The notes under the pieces are model-generated. The model was not told the origin of the DNA. It saw only the letters and a program-made list of their open reading frames with translations, and did not search any database. Shown piece after piece: positions 42,828-51,533 of a DNA stretch of 64,000 bases (position 1 is its first letter; each line of letters opens with the position of its first letter). Both the position numbers and the translations under genes were made by a program. The stretch comes from DASUPK01 sp963747425. Its GTDB lineage: Bacteria > Actinomycetota > Thermoleophilia > Solirubrobacterales > 70-9. The stretch is taken from positions 1-64,000 of the forward strand of contig CAVVFJ010000005.1 in assembly GCA_963747425.1 (NCBI GenBank), given 5' to 3'.

Positions 42828-43117
42828 GAGCCCCCTCCGCCGCGCCGCGCGGCCGCGCGCTTCTCGGCCGCCCGCTGCTCCTTGAAGCGCTGCTTGGCGC
42901 CTCCGCGGTCGGTCCCGCGCTCGTCCTCCGCACGGCGACGCTGGTTCGGAGTCATCTGCCGGTGGAGCGGCGCGTATGAGCGGGAGAGCTCGCGCTCGAT
43001 CTTGGTCGACCCGCACTCCGGACAGGCCACCTCGGCTTCCTCCACGCCCACATGGGAGCCGACCAGCTCCTCGAAGCGGTGGCCGCACGACTCACACGCG
43101 AACTCGTAGATCGGCAC
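42824..43117 (-). CDS. FmdB-family zinc-ribbon protein
   Basis: 97 residues from GTG 43117: PIYEFACESCGHRFEELV and VACPECGSTKIER give the zinc ribbon (CxxC x about 22 CxxC) of the FmdB regulatory family, followed by a basic Arg/Lys/Gly tail (RAAEKRAAARRGGGGS). Possibly nucleic-acid binding; role unknown. First gene of the FmdB-udg-tsaE group. Confidence 0.88.
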   Translation of the reverse strand: MPIYEFACESCGHRFEELVGSHVGVEEAEVACPECGSTKIERELSRSYAPLHRQMTPNQRRRAEDERGTDRGGAKQRFKEQRAAEKRAAARRGGGGS

Positions 43118-43339
43118 CGGGTTGATGGTAGTTCGGGCGGACGACCTCCTGGGCCGGTTTTCGAGCCGCAAATTGGGCCGATTCACGCCATTCAGAGTCA
43201 GCGTGCAACTGGCTGAGGGGCCAGGATCGCTCTCTATACTTCGCCGCGGGCCGTGACTCGAACCCAGCGCGGACCCATTCGAACCTCAAAGCACCGAACC
43301 CAAACTCGTCCCACTAAAGACAACCGTCTGGTATCTCCA

Positions 43340-44125
43340 ATGCGGGAACTGGAACGGGATTCCCTCCCCTCCCCCCTGAGCGCCGCGCCGCTGGTCGTCG
43401 TTGGCCGTGGCCGCGTGGGCGGTTCGCTGGCGAAGGCCGCCGAGCTGGCGGGGATCGGGGTGCGCTCCGCCGGCCGTGACGACTCCGTGGAAGGCGCCGG
43501 TGCGGTCCTGATCTGCGTCCCTGACGATGCGATCGCAGAGGTCTGTGCCCGCATCTCGGCGGCCGCTCCTCCATTGGTCGGCCACGTCAGCGGGGCGAGC
43601 ACCCTGGACGCCCTGGCGACCGCTCGCGAGCGCGGCGCCTCGACGTTCTCCCTGCACCCGCTGCTGACCTTCGCCGACGGCGAGACTCCGGTCGAGGGCA
43701 CCCCGGCCGCGATCGCCGGCTCCGACCAGGCGGCGAGCTCCTTCGCGCGGTCGCTGGCCGAATCCCTCGGCATGAGGCCCTTCGAGATCCCCGAGGAGAG
43801 CCGCGCCGCTTACCACGCCGCTGCGGCGATGGCGTCGAACCTGCTGGTCGCGCTCGAGGAATCCGCCAGCGAGCTCGTCGAGCGGCTGGGCGTCGAGGAC
43901 GCGCGCGAGCTCCTCGCCCCTCTGGTCCTGCGCACCGCGGCCAACTGGGCCGAGAGAGGACCGGCGGCACTCACGGGTCCGATCGCCCGCGGCGATCGCG
44001 CCACCGTCGAGAGCCATAGGGCTGCGCTTGCCGAGACCGCACCCGAGCTGCTCCCGACCTATGACGCGCTCGCCGAGCGTGCGGAAGCGGTCGCCCGTGA
44101 ATCCGCGAGCGAGGCAACTGCATGA
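43340..44125 (+). CDS. Rossmann-like / DUF2520 domain protein
   Basis: 261 residues. N-terminal dinucleotide-binding fold (LVVVGRGRVGGSLAKAAELA; VLICVPDDAIAEVCARI), GHVSGASTLDAL, then the DUF2520 helical domain (about 130-250: FSLHPLLTFADG, AAYHAAAAMASNLLVAL). Resembles ketopantoate/6-phosphogluconate-type reductases and commonly precedes panC, so a role in pantothenate synthesis (a ketopantoate reductase substitute) is possible but unproven. ATG at 43340; stop overlaps panC as ATGA. The 222-bp upstream gap holds no gene; TATACT at 43235 is a weak -10 candidate. Confidence 0.85.
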   Translation: MRELERDSLPSPLSAAPLVVVGRGRVGGSLAKAAELAGIGVRSAGRDDSVEGAGAVLICVPDDAIAEVCARISAAAPPLVGHVSGASTLDALATARERGASTFSLHPLLTFADGETPVEGTPAAIAGSDQAASSFARSLAESLGMRPFEIPEESRAAYHAAAAMASNLLVALEESASELVERLGVEDARELLAPLVLRTAANWAERGPAALTGPIARGDRATVESHRAALAETAPELLPTYDALAERAEAVARESASEATA

Positions 44126-44991
44126 GAACCGTCCGCACCAGGGGGGAGCTGCGCGAGGCACTCATCGGGCCCCGGCGCGAGGGCAAGCGCATCGGGCTGG
44201 TCCCGACGATGGGCTACTTCCACGACGGCCACCTCTCCCTGATGCGGGGTGCGCGCCGGGAGTGCGATGTCGTCGTGGTCAGCCTGTTCGTCAACCCCAC
44301 CCAGTTCGGCCCCGGCGAGGACCTCGACTCCTACCCCAGGGACGAGGACAGGGACGCCGAGCTCGCCGCGCTGGAGGGTGTCGATCTGCTGTGGACGCCG
44401 GACGCCGAGCAGATGTACCCGGAGGGATTCGCCACCTCGGTCGAAGTGGCCAACTCGCTGGCCGGGGTGCTCGAGGGCGACCCGGAGCACCGCGGGCCAT
44501 CCCATTTCCGCGGAGTCACCACGGTCGTCGCCAAGCTCTTCAACTCGGTTCAGCCTGACGTCGCCTACTTCGGCCGCAAGGACGCACAGCAGGCCCTGGT
44601 GATCGAGCGGATGACCAGGGACCTGGACTTCCCGGTCGAGATCTCCGTGCTGCCGACCGTCCGGGAGGAGGACGGGCTGGCGCTGAGCTCCCGCAACGCC
44701 TACCTGACGGCGGACCAGAGGGAGCGAGCGACCGCCATCTCCCGCGCCCTGAGCGCCGCGGTGGAGGCGGCCCGCGCAGGCGAGAGCTCCACGCGCGCCC
44801 TGGTGGAGGTGGCGGAGCAAGAGCTTCGTAGGGCCGGGATCGAGCCGGAGTACGTGGAGGCGCGCGCGGCGGAGGACCTATCGCCGATCGCCGAGCTGAA
44901 CGGGCGGCCCGTGCTGGTGGCGGTCGCGGCCCGGGTCGGCAAGGCCCGCCTCATCGACAACGTCCTGATCAATCCGAGAACGGAGGCCTGA
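44122..44991 (+). CDS. panC: PanC, pantothenate synthetase
   Basis: Joins pantoate and beta-alanine with ATP. 289 residues: GLVPTMGYFHDGHLSLMRGA (HIGH-type motif as HDGH), VSLFVNPTQFGPGEDL, HFRGVTTVVAKLFN, YFGRKDAQQ, LPTVREEDGLALSSRNAYL (KMSKS-equivalent SSRN). Overlaps the DUF2520 gene by four bases and panD by one (TGATG). Confidence 0.96.
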   Translation: MRTVRTRGELREALIGPRREGKRIGLVPTMGYFHDGHLSLMRGARRECDVVVVSLFVNPTQFGPGEDLDSYPRDEDRDAELAALEGVDLLWTPDAEQMYPEGFATSVEVANSLAGVLEGDPEHRGPSHFRGVTTVVAKLFNSVQPDVAYFGRKDAQQALVIERMTRDLDFPVEISVLPTVREEDGLALSSRNAYLTADQRERATAISRALSAAVEAARAGESSTRALVEVAEQELRRAGIEPEYVEARAAEDLSPIAELNGRPVLVAVAARVGKARLIDNVLINPRTEA

Positions 44992-45443
44992 TGCAGCGTC
45001 AGATGCTCAAGTCGAAGATCCATCGCGCGACGATCACGGACTGTGACGTCGACTATGTCGGCAGTATCACCCTCGACCCGGAGCTGATGAGACAGGCGGA
45101 CCTGCTGGTCAACGAGCAGGTGCACGTCTGGGACATCGACAACGGCGCCCGCTTCGTCACCTACGCGATCGAGGGCGAGCCGGGCTCGGGCACCGTGCAG
45201 GTGAACGGCGCCGCCGCCCGCCTCGTCCGGACCGGTGACAAGGTCATCATCGCCAGCTTCGGCGCCTTCGACGAGAGCGACCTCGAGCGCTATTCGCCCG
45301 TCGTCGTCCACGTCGATGACAGCAACGAGGTCATCGCCGTCGACAGCGACCCAACCGTGCTGCTCGGGGAAGGCGTTATGCGAGGGGGCTCCGCAGGCGG
45401 AGCCGAGGAGCCACCCGATTCAAGTCAGGAGGCGCTCCTATGA
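44991..45443 (+). CDS. panD: PanD, aspartate 1-decarboxylase proenzyme (repeat-encoded C-terminal tail)
   Basis: Makes beta-alanine. Self-cleaves between Gly and Ser in DYVGSITLD (about 22-30) to form the pyruvoyl group; ITDCDVDYVGSITLDPELM, NGARFVTYAIEGEPGSG and INGAAARLV-type VNGAAARLVRTGDKVII are conserved. The family body ends around residue 125; the last 22 residues (MRGGSAGGAEEPPDSSQEAL) are mostly encoded by palindromic element copy 4. The stop overlaps panB as ATGA. Confidence 0.95.
   Translation: MQRQMLKSKIHRATITDCDVDYVGSITLDPELMRQADLLVNEQVHVWDIDNGARFVTYAIEGEPGSGTVQVNGAAARLVRTGDKVIIASFGAFDESDLERYSPVVVHVDDSNEVIAVDSDPTVLLGEGVMRGGSAGGAEEPPDSSQEALL
45378..45421 (+). repeat. Palindromic element copy 4 (end of panD)
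   Basis: 44 bp, beginning ATGCGAGGG and ending CACCCGATTC. Arms GGGGGCTCC and GGAGCCACCC; varying pair G:C. Closest copy is that in the DUF1844-like gene. It adds MRGGSAGGAEEPPDS to PanD; the AGGAGG before panB starts just after it. Confidence 0.85.
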
Positions 45444-46363
45444 GCACCGAGCCCCGTAAGACGTCCTCGCAGGGTGACCGCCAGCAGGTGACGCTGCCGC
45501 GCATCGCTGAGATGAAGCGCGCCGGTGAGCCGATCGTCATGGTCACCGCATACGACTACCCCTCCGCCCAGATCGTCGACGAGGCCGGCGTCGACATCGT
45601 GCTTGTGGGCGACACCGCGGCGATGGTCGTGCTCGGCCACGACGCGACCACCCCGGTCGGCATGGACGAGATGCTGATGATGACGAGCGCCGTCCGCCGC
45701 GGGCTGGATCACCCGTTGCTGATCGGCGACATGCCCTTCGGGTCATACGAGGGCTCGAACGAGCTTGCGGTCGAGAACGCGCAGCGCTTCGTCAAGGAGT
45801 CGGGTTGCGACGCGGTCAAGCTCGAGCGTGGCGGGCCCTCCGTGGACCGCGCCCGCGCGATCGTCCGCTCGGGAATCCCGGTGATGGGTCACGTCGGACT
45901 CACGCCTCAGACGGCGACCGCGCTCGGTGGCTTCAAGGCGCAGGGGCGGACCGCCGAGGCCGCCGCCAAGCTCTCCGAGGAGGCGCTGGCTTTGCAGGCG
46001 GTCGGCTGCTTCGCGATCGTCTTCGAGGCAATCCCCTCGGCGGTCACCGAGGCCCTGATGCCCAAGCTGGAGATCCCGGTGATCGGCATCGGCGCCGGCC
46101 CGGCGACCGACGGGCAGGTGCTCGTGCTGCACGACCTGCTGGGCGTCTACGCCGGCCACAAACCGAAGTTCGTGAAGCGCTTCGCAGACGTCCGCGGTGA
46201 GTCGCTGAAGGGCGTTCGCGCCTACACCGAGGAGGTCCGCGCCGGCACCTTCCCCGACGACGAGCAGCACACCTACTCGATCCCGCAGGAGGAGCTCGAG
46301 GAGTTCGCCCGCTACCTCGAGGAGGAGACGCTGGTGGGCACGGATACGCCCTGGGATTGGTAG
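45440..46363 (+). CDS. panB: PanB, ketopantoate hydroxymethyltransferase
   Basis: First step of pantoate synthesis. 307 residues: VMVTAYDYPSAQIVDEAGVD, LVGDTAAMVVLGHDATTPVG, IGDMPFGSYEGSNELAVENA, VKLERGG, GHVGLTPQTATALGGFKAQG (with GFKAQG), FEAIPSAVTE, IGIGAGPATDGQVLVLHDLL. Complete, about 30 residues longer than E. coli PanB at its ends. AGGAGG lies about 10 bases before the ATG. panC-panD-panB form one coupled operon. Confidence 0.96.
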   Translation: MSTEPRKTSSQGDRQQVTLPRIAEMKRAGEPIVMVTAYDYPSAQIVDEAGVDIVLVGDTAAMVVLGHDATTPVGMDEMLMMTSAVRRGLDHPLLIGDMPFGSYEGSNELAVENAQRFVKESGCDAVKLERGGPSVDRARAIVRSGIPVMGHVGLTPQTATALGGFKAQGRTAEAAAKLSEEALALQAVGCFAIVFEAIPSAVTEALMPKLEIPVIGIGAGPATDGQVLVLHDLLGVYAGHKPKFVKRFADVRGESLKGVRAYTEEVRAGTFPDDEQHTYSIPQEELEEFARYLEEETLVGTDTPWDW

Positions 46364-46388
46364 GAGGGCTTCCCGGCTTCGCCATAAG

Positions 46389-46428
46389 AAGGGTTGCTCC
46401 TCGGCTACGCTCGGAGCACCCTCGCATG
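46389..46428 (-). repeat. Palindromic element copy 5 (intergenic, after panB)
   Basis: 40 bp. Arms GGGTTGCTCC and GGAGCACCC; varying pair T:A. Ends CTCGCAT. Lies 26 bases after the panB stop and just before the next small gene; GGCTTCGCC upstream is a further short hairpin-forming stretch. Confidence 0.85.
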
Positions 46429-46458
46429 ATCGTCGGCGTCACAGGAGGCGACACGAAC

Positions 46459-46596
46459 GTGCTGCATGACATCTTCGGATCGGGCACGTTCCTGGACGTC
46501 GTCTACGCCGTGATCGGCGTCGCGGGGCTCGTCTACATCCCGAGGCTGCTCGTGGCGCTTCACATCGGCGCGGGTCCCCACCCGCGCGGCGTCTAG
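46459..46596 (+). CDS. Very short membrane protein, DUF378-like fragment
   Basis: 45 residues from GTG 46459 (AGGAGG ten bases upstream), reading HDIFGSGTFLDVVYAVIGVA and LVYIPRLLVAL: one membrane helix like the second half of DUF378 proteins. The first helix of that family is missing. An in-frame ATG at 46427 overlaps repeat copy 5 and would add 11 residues. Followed by a clear terminator hairpin, which supports real transcription. Confidence 0.55.
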   Translation: MLHDIFGSGTFLDVVYAVIGVAGLVYIPRLLVALHIGAGPHPRGV

Positions 46597-46618
46597 CCGC
46601 CAGCCGAACAGACCAACC

Positions 46619-46649
46619 CGAGCCGGGCCAGGTGCCCGGCTCGGCCTTT
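46619..46649 (+). terminator. Intrinsic terminator hairpin after the pan operon
   Basis: Perfect 10-bp arms CGAGCCGGGC and GCCCGGCTCG with a 5-base loop, followed by GCCTTTA. It ends the pan operon and the short membrane gene, and could also serve the convergent gene at 46677. Confidence 0.75.
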
Positions 46650-46676
46650 AGATCGCGTTGCGCCGCCGACGCCCGG

Positions 46677-48299
46677 TTACGGGCGCGGGCTCGGGGCAGG
46701 AGCCGTTGAGGCGTCCGGAAACTCCCGTGCCGTCTGGCGACGCAGGATCTCTATGCCCAGCACCGCCAGGCCGGCGAGAACCAGGACTATCAGCACCTGG
46801 CCGATGTTGTTGATCGTGGGAAGGAGTGTCAGCCAGAGCAGGAAGATGAAGGCCAGGACCGCATAGACGACAACCGGCCGCTCACGCAGGTACGGCGCCA
46901 GGAAGCGCCGCACGGCGACCTCATGCCGGCCGGGCCCGGCGAGGAGCCCAGCGCCGATGAACCCCAGCCCTATGACGAGCACGAACAGCGCACGCTCGCG
47001 CAGGCTGGCGGAAATGATGTTCCAGACTCCGGTGATGGCAGGCTTGACCGCGTCGGAGCTCGCCACCGAGTCGATGACCCCATTGCCGATGATGTGCCTC
47101 ACCAGCAGGACGAGCAGCGTGGCGCCCAGGATCCCGCCGCCGGCTCCGATCAGTGCCTCCCGCCGCCAGTTCTTCGCCAGGTAGATGGCCGCCAGGTACA
47201 GCACGAGCGCCAGCAGCGGCAGCACGAAGCCGAGGTTTCGCAGCGCTTTCACGAGGTCCTGGAGACCGCTCAGCCCATCGGACTTCATCACGACGAGCTC
47301 TCCGGGGTGCTGAATCGCCTGACGGTTGAGCAGGGTGGTGACCTGCGTCTGGAGCGAGGCGAGCGTAGGGTCGAGCTTGAGGATGTTCGCCTGGCTGGGA
47401 TCCTTGAGCACCGCGGCGGCCTGTCCCTGCACTGTCGCCAGCCGCTTGTCGAGCGTGGTCAGGCGGCCCTGGAGGTCGGACAACCGGCTCCGGAGCTGTG
47501 CGGGGGCCTTCGGCTGAATGCCCGCAATCTTCTGCTCGAGGCTGGCGACGGTCGTGTGGAGCTGGGCGGCATCCGTTTCGAGAGTCGTGAGGTTCTGCTG
47601 CGCCTGCGGGGTGAGCGTGCCCGCCTGCGCCTGAGAGACCGTTGCTCGCGTGGACTCGATCTTGCTCTGCATCGTCGTCAGACGCTGCTTGAGCTCCGTC
47701 GAGGACTCTTGGATGAAGCTCTGGATCTGGGAGATCGTCGAAGGGTCAACACCCAGGCGGGTGGCAAGGTCGGCGACGAAGCTCCCATATTCAAGGGTGA
47801 CGTCGCCGCCCTGGGTCGAGACGAATTGGCCCTTGTTCTCGATCAGGCTGACGAACCGCTGCTGCGCCCCATTGATCGCGGTGGCAACGAGATCCTGAAC
47901 CCGAGGCGAGGCGAGCGCCGTCTTCGCCACGTTGGTAGCGAGTTGTCTAGTCGCCGCCGTGACCGGAGCGGCAAGCGGCTGGGCGGCGGGCGGCAGCTTC
48001 TGCGCGATCTGGGCCTGCACGTCGACGTTGGCGTAGAGCTGATCGACCGCAAAGATGCTGAGCTGCTCCTGGACGTCCTTGTTCTGGAGGATCTGCTCGG
48101 TGTTGTTGGAGAACTGGCCGGAGTCGAGGACCTCGGTCTGAACCCAGTTCGCGATCATCGAGACGACCAGCACGATCGACGCGAGCACGACGAGGGCCCA
48201 CACGAGGTTGCGGTGACGATGCTTCGGCTCTGCTGCCGGGCTTGCGGCGTTCATCGGTGGCGGGGACACATCGGGGGCCGCCAGTCTTTCATTCACCAC
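46677..48299 (-). CDS. Large membrane protein with central coiled-coil ectodomain
   Basis: 540 residues. Helix 1 at about 32-52 (LVWALVVLASIVLVVSMIAN), an outer region of about 300 residues, then five or six helices (about 365-520). The N-terminal part of the outer region (TEVLDSGQFSNNTEQILQNK) resembles conserved actinobacterial membrane proteins of unknown role. A long coiled coil at about 190-315 (SSTELKQRLTTMQSKIESTR, LTTLETDAAQLHTTVASLEQ) appears inserted before the helix bundle. GTG start at 48299 or 48296. Divergent from the YjbQ gene. Function unknown. Confidence 0.8.
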   Translation of the reverse strand: MVNERLAAPDVSPPPMNAASPAAEPKHRHRNLVWALVVLASIVLVVSMIANWVQTEVLDSGQFSNNTEQILQNKDVQEQLSIFAVDQLYANVDVQAQIAQKLPPAAQPLAAPVTAATRQLATNVAKTALASPRVQDLVATAINGAQQRFVSLIENKGQFVSTQGGDVTLEYGSFVADLATRLGVDPSTISQIQSFIQESSTELKQRLTTMQSKIESTRATVSQAQAGTLTPQAQQNLTTLETDAAQLHTTVASLEQKIAGIQPKAPAQLRSRLSDLQGRLTTLDKRLATVQGQAAAVLKDPSQANILKLDPTLASLQTQVTTLLNRQAIQHPGELVVMKSDGLSGLQDLVKALRNLGFVLPLLALVLYLAAIYLAKNWRREALIGAGGGILGATLLVLLVRHIIGNGVIDSVASSDAVKPAITGVWNIISASLRERALFVLVIGLGFIGAGLLAGPGRHEVAVRRFLAPYLRERPVVVYAVLAFIFLLWLTLLPTINNIGQVLIVLVLAGLAVLGIEILRRQTAREFPDASTAPAPSPRP

Positions 48300-48364
48300 G
48301 ATCCTCGCATCGCCCGAATGGGGTGATACCCGAGCGGCGAGAGACCGTCCGCTAGCGTGGCCCC

Positions 48365-48781
48365 GTGAGCGTATTCAGCGCGGAGTCGACCTACTCGACG
48401 CGGGGGGGCGCCGATGTCATCGACATCACCGCCGACGTCCAGCGCCTGGTGGCCGAGGGGCCGGTGGCCGACGGCATAGTCACCGCCTTCGTGCGTGGCT
48501 CCACGGCCGCGATCACGACCATGGAGTTCGAGCCGGGCGGGGTCGCCGATCTACGAGCCCTGCTTGACCGATTGATCCCTGTGCAGGGCGACTACGAGCA
48601 CAACCGGCTCAATCACGACACCAACTCACACGCGCATCAGCGCGCGTCGCTGATCGGCGCCTCCGAGCAGGTGCCGGTGATCGGCGGGAGCCTCGCCCTC
48701 GGGACCTGGCAGCAGCTCGTCCTGATCGACTTCGACGACCGCCCCCGCGATCGCACCGTGGTCGTGCAGGTCGTCTCCTGA
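48365..48781 (+). CDS. YjbQ/UPF0047 family protein
   Basis: 138 residues from GTG: DVIDITADVQRLVAEG, VRGSTAAITTMEFEPGGVAD, DYEHNRLNHDTNSHAHQRAS (with the conserved His cluster), LALGTWQQLVLIDFDDRPRD. Members have weak thiamin-phosphate-synthase-like activity in E. coli; the true role is unclear. Four bases before the convergent DUF389 stop. Confidence 0.9.
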   Translation: MSVFSAESTYSTRGGADVIDITADVQRLVAEGPVADGIVTAFVRGSTAAITTMEFEPGGVADLRALLDRLIPVQGDYEHNRLNHDTNSHAHQRASLIGASEQVPVIGGSLALGTWQQLVLIDFDDRPRDRTVVVQVVS

Positions 48782-48785
48782 GCGG

Positions 48786-49689
48786 TCAGGCTGGGAGCTT
48801 CCTCCGGGAGATCCAGATCTGCGAGGCGAGCGTCATGCTGCCCGAGACGATCAGCAGCGTGACGTTGACCGCGAGCACGACCGCGGCCCCACCGGCCTTG
48901 TCGAAGTCGCCAAGGCCGAGCGCGACGCCGAGCAGCGCGGATGCGGGGATCGTGGTCACCGAGATCGCTACTCCGACAGCCGCGGCGGCTCGCGTCTCGA
49001 AGGAGAGCATCGCCGCCACCCCGGCTGCCAGGGCGATCAGCACCGTCGAGTAGTCAGTGGTGCCAAGCGTCCGCAGTCCCCCGGCGCCGAGGTGAAGCTG
49101 CCCGTCGATGACGTCTGTTGCGTCGAGGACGGCGGCGAGCCCGCAGCCGATCACGGCGATCAGGAACAGGCCGAGGATCAGGGTTGCGGACGCCCGACGT
49201 CGTCAACCCCGGGCGCCTGCCGACGATCCCGACACAGGCGGCGCAGATCGGCAGAAGGTCGGGGCTGATGGCCATGGCGCCCACGATCAGGATCGTGTTG
49301 TCGGTGATCACGCCCAGGGCGGCGACAACCGCCGCCACGGACATCAGGGCGAAGTAGCGTCCGAGCGGTCTGGAGTGGATCCTCGCTTCACCCATCACCT
49401 CCACCCAGGCGAATCCCTCCTGTCCGCGGAACCGCCCGTGGCCATGCGGCTCCGGAGCGATCACCTCCTGGCGGGTGAGCAGGTAGTCGTTTTCGGAGAC
49501 CTTCCAGTCGCGGATCAAGTCCATGACCTGGTCCGCGACCGCCGGGCGGACGTCGGCAGCGAGCACCACGCCCGAGCCGGCGCGCTCGGGATTGAGGGCA
49601 ACGATCCGGTGGACTCCCCCGGTCCGCTCGAGGGCCTCGGTTACGGCGTCCGCGCGGTGGTCCTCGACGGCGAGGCGCAGTCGGAGCAT
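48786..49689 (-). CDS. DUF389 membrane protein (apparent +1 frameshift near 49188)
   Basis: Starts at ATG 49689 (LRLRLAVEDHRADAVTEALE). A cytosolic N-terminal domain to about 120, then the DUF389 membrane domain: ALMSVAAVVAALGVITDNTI, VGAMAISPDLLPICAACVGI. After RRPGLTTSG the frame turns Arg-rich; the +1 frame continues SATLILGLFLIAVIGCGL and further helices to the stop at 48786, as expected for the family. Span is one over a multiple of three. DUF389 proteins are of unknown function. Confidence 0.8.
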
Positions 49690-49766
49690 GGCGGCAACTG
49701 TAAGGAGACGCCGGGACGCCTTCGGCATCAGATCGCGACCGCAGGCGGCCGCCCCACTCTTCCTTA

Positions 49767-49796
49767 GACGGGTCGCGCTGTCGCGCGCCCTCGCAT
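49767..49796 (-). repeat. Palindromic element copy 6 (divergent member, intergenic)
   Basis: 30 bp: flank GACGGGT and end CCCTCGCAT as in the other copies, but a shorter stem GGGTCGCGC with GCGCGCCC (varying pair C:G). Followed by a small GGGC/GCCC hairpin. The 49690-49817 gap between the DUF389 start and the acyltransferase stop holds nothing else. Confidence 0.6.
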
Positions 49797-49817
49797 TGAG
49801 GGCTTCGCCCTTCGCTC

Positions 49818-50423
49818 CTAAGTGGAGCGGCCTGGCGGCCGCTTGAACTCGATCTCCCTGATGACCTTCGCGGGCGCGCCCGCGGCGATTACCCCAGCGG
49901 GCAGGTCGCGTGTGACCACCGAGTTGGCTCCGATCACGCAGCGCTCGCCGATCTCGACGCCTCCGGTGACCACGCACCCGACTCCGAACCAGCAATTCGA
50001 GCCGATCCGCACCGGGCCCTGGGGCTCGAATCCCTGCCACGTGATCGGCTTGGTCGGATCGTCATAGCGATGGTGCGAGTCGCCGACGAAGCAGTTGTTG
50101 GCGAACATGACGTGGTCGCCGATCTCGATCAGCTCGAGCGCGGCGAGCATCGTGTTGCGGTTGAGGAAGCAGCCCTCCCCGATCCGGATCCGGGCCTCTC
50201 CTGAGAGGGTCAGCCAGCAGCCCGGCTCCAGCAGGGTGCCCTCGCCAATCTCCAGGCGCCCGGAGTCCAGCGCCTCCAGCACCTCGCCCTCGATCGGGTA
50301 GCGGATGAAGAAGCCGCCGTCGGCCGCGTGCCGGTTGAGCCGCAGCCGGCGGCGCCGGCGGTTGTTGCGCTCGTACCAGCGCCGTTTTACCCGCCAGGTG
50401 CGCCATTGCCTCCAGGAAGCCAC
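49818..50423 (-). CDS. Hexapeptide-repeat (left-handed beta-helix) acyltransferase
   Basis: About 201 residues. After a basic start (RRRRRLRLNRH) come hexapeptide repeats from about 50 (LEIGEGTLLEPGCW, IRIGEGCFLNRNTM, FANNCFVGDSHHRYDD, VRIGSNCWFGVGCVVTGGVE) and the usual end VVTRDLPAGVIAAGAPAKVI. O-acetyltransferase of the LacA/WbbJ type, probably acting on a sugar or polysaccharide. Start taken at GTG 50423, without a clear ribosome site; the longer frame overlaps the divergent ROK gene. Confidence 0.85.
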   Translation of the reverse strand: MASWRQWRTWRVKRRWYERNNRRRRRLRLNRHAADGGFFIRYPIEGEVLEALDSGRLEIGEGTLLEPGCWLTLSGEARIRIGEGCFLNRNTMLAALELIEIGDHVMFANNCFVGDSHHRYDDPTKPITWQGFEPQGPVRIGSNCWFGVGCVVTGGVEIGERCVIGANSVVTRDLPAGVIAAGAPAKVIREIEFKRPPGRST

Positions 50424-50472
50424 TGAGGGAGCTTCGCAAAAGACCCGGTTGCCGCTGGATATGGTCTGCGAC

Positions 50473-51447
50473 GTGAGCGCCGACTCGAAGCAGGCAGCGC
50501 GCGGGGGCATCGATCTGGGCGGGACCAAGATCCAGACCGTGGTCGTGGATACCGCCAACAAGGTCCTCGGCCAGTCGCGACGGCCCACTCCGGACACCGG
50601 CGGTCCCGAGGACGTGGCACGCGAGGTGGCGGCGACGATGCGAGAGGCGGCGGCCCAGGCGGGGCTCGGTACCCGCGACCTGAGCGGCGTCGGCATGGGC
50701 TCTCCCGGCGACGCCGATGAAGAGACAGGCGTCGTCTCGGACGCCCGGAATCTGCCGGGCTGGACCGGCTCGTTCCCACTCGGCGAGACCCTCTCGAAGG
50801 ATCTCGGGGTGCCGGTTCGGATCGGCAACGACGTCTCGGTCGCCGTCCAGGGGGAGTTCGAGCTCGGAGCCGGCAAGCCGTTCAAGACCGTCCTCGGCGT
50901 CTGGTGGGGAACCGGCGTCGGCGGCGGCCTGATTCTCGACGGCAAGCAATGGCTCGGACGCGGAGCGGCGGGTGAGATCGGGCACGTCGTCGTCAAGCGC
51001 GGCGGCGCGCGCTGCACCTGCGGGCGCAAGGGCTGCATGGAGGCCTACGCGGGACGGCTGGCGATGGAGATCGAGGCGCGGAAGCGGGCCAAGAAGGGGA
51101 CCAAGACCGACCTCTTCAAGATCATGGAGGAGCACAACCGTGATCGCCTCACCAGCGGCATCTGGGAGCGCGCGCTAAAACACGGCGACGATCTGGCCAC
51201 GACGCTGATCGACCGCGCCGTGAAGATGCTGGGCGTCGGCATCGCCTCGGCGGTGAACCTCCTCGACCCGGAGGCGGTGATCATCGGCGGCGGCCTCGGG
51301 GAGCGGCTCGGGAACAAGTACGTCCACCGGATCGCGCAGCGCATGCATCCTCATCTTTTCGTCGACGACCGCCCGCCGGAGATGCGCCTCGCCGCGCTCG
51401 GCGACCTCGGCGGAGCGATCGGGGCGGCCCTGCTCGCCGAGGCGTAG
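50473..51447 (+). CDS. ROK-family sugar kinase (glucokinase-like)
   Basis: 324 residues: ATP phosphate loop GGIDLGGTKIQTVVVD, catalytic Asp in RIGNDVSVAVQGE, GVWWGTGVGGGLILDG, GEIGHVVVKRGG and the ROK zinc motif CTCGRKGCMEAYAG, then EAVIIGGGLGERLG. Probably a glucokinase. The GTG at 50473 is preceded by TATGGT (50460-50465) at leaderless spacing and has no ribosome site; ATG at 50461 is the alternative. Confidence 0.87.
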   Translation: MSADSKQAARGGIDLGGTKIQTVVVDTANKVLGQSRRPTPDTGGPEDVAREVAATMREAAAQAGLGTRDLSGVGMGSPGDADEETGVVSDARNLPGWTGSFPLGETLSKDLGVPVRIGNDVSVAVQGEFELGAGKPFKTVLGVWWGTGVGGGLILDGKQWLGRGAAGEIGHVVVKRGGARCTCGRKGCMEAYAGRLAMEIEARKRAKKGTKTDLFKIMEEHNRDRLTSGIWERALKHGDDLATTLIDRAVKMLGVGIASAVNLLDPEAVIIGGGLGERLGNKYVHRIAQRMHPHLFVDDRPPEMRLAALGDLGGAIGAALLAEA

Positions 51448-51491
51448 GGCTCGTCGATCGACGCCCTCAGGATTCAGTGCTGAGAGCAAAT

Positions 51492-51524
51492 CGCGGGAGC
51501 CCGGCCGCAGGCCGGGCTCCCGCG
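51492..51524. terminator. Strong bidirectional terminator hairpin
   Basis: Perfect 15-bp arms CGCGGGAGCCCGGCC and GGCCGGGCTCCCGCG with a GCA loop, followed by AAAA on the plus strand. Lies between the convergent ROK gene (stop 51447) and the membrane gene (stop 51534); the A-run gives a T-tail for the minus-strand transcript. Confidence 0.85.
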
Positions 51525-51533
51525 AAAACTCGC

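Noticed and set aside
43245..43300. tRNA-like T-arm (GGTTCGAGTC on the minus strand)
   Set aside because: The T-stem does not pair and no acceptor, D-arm or anticodon arm can be built around it.
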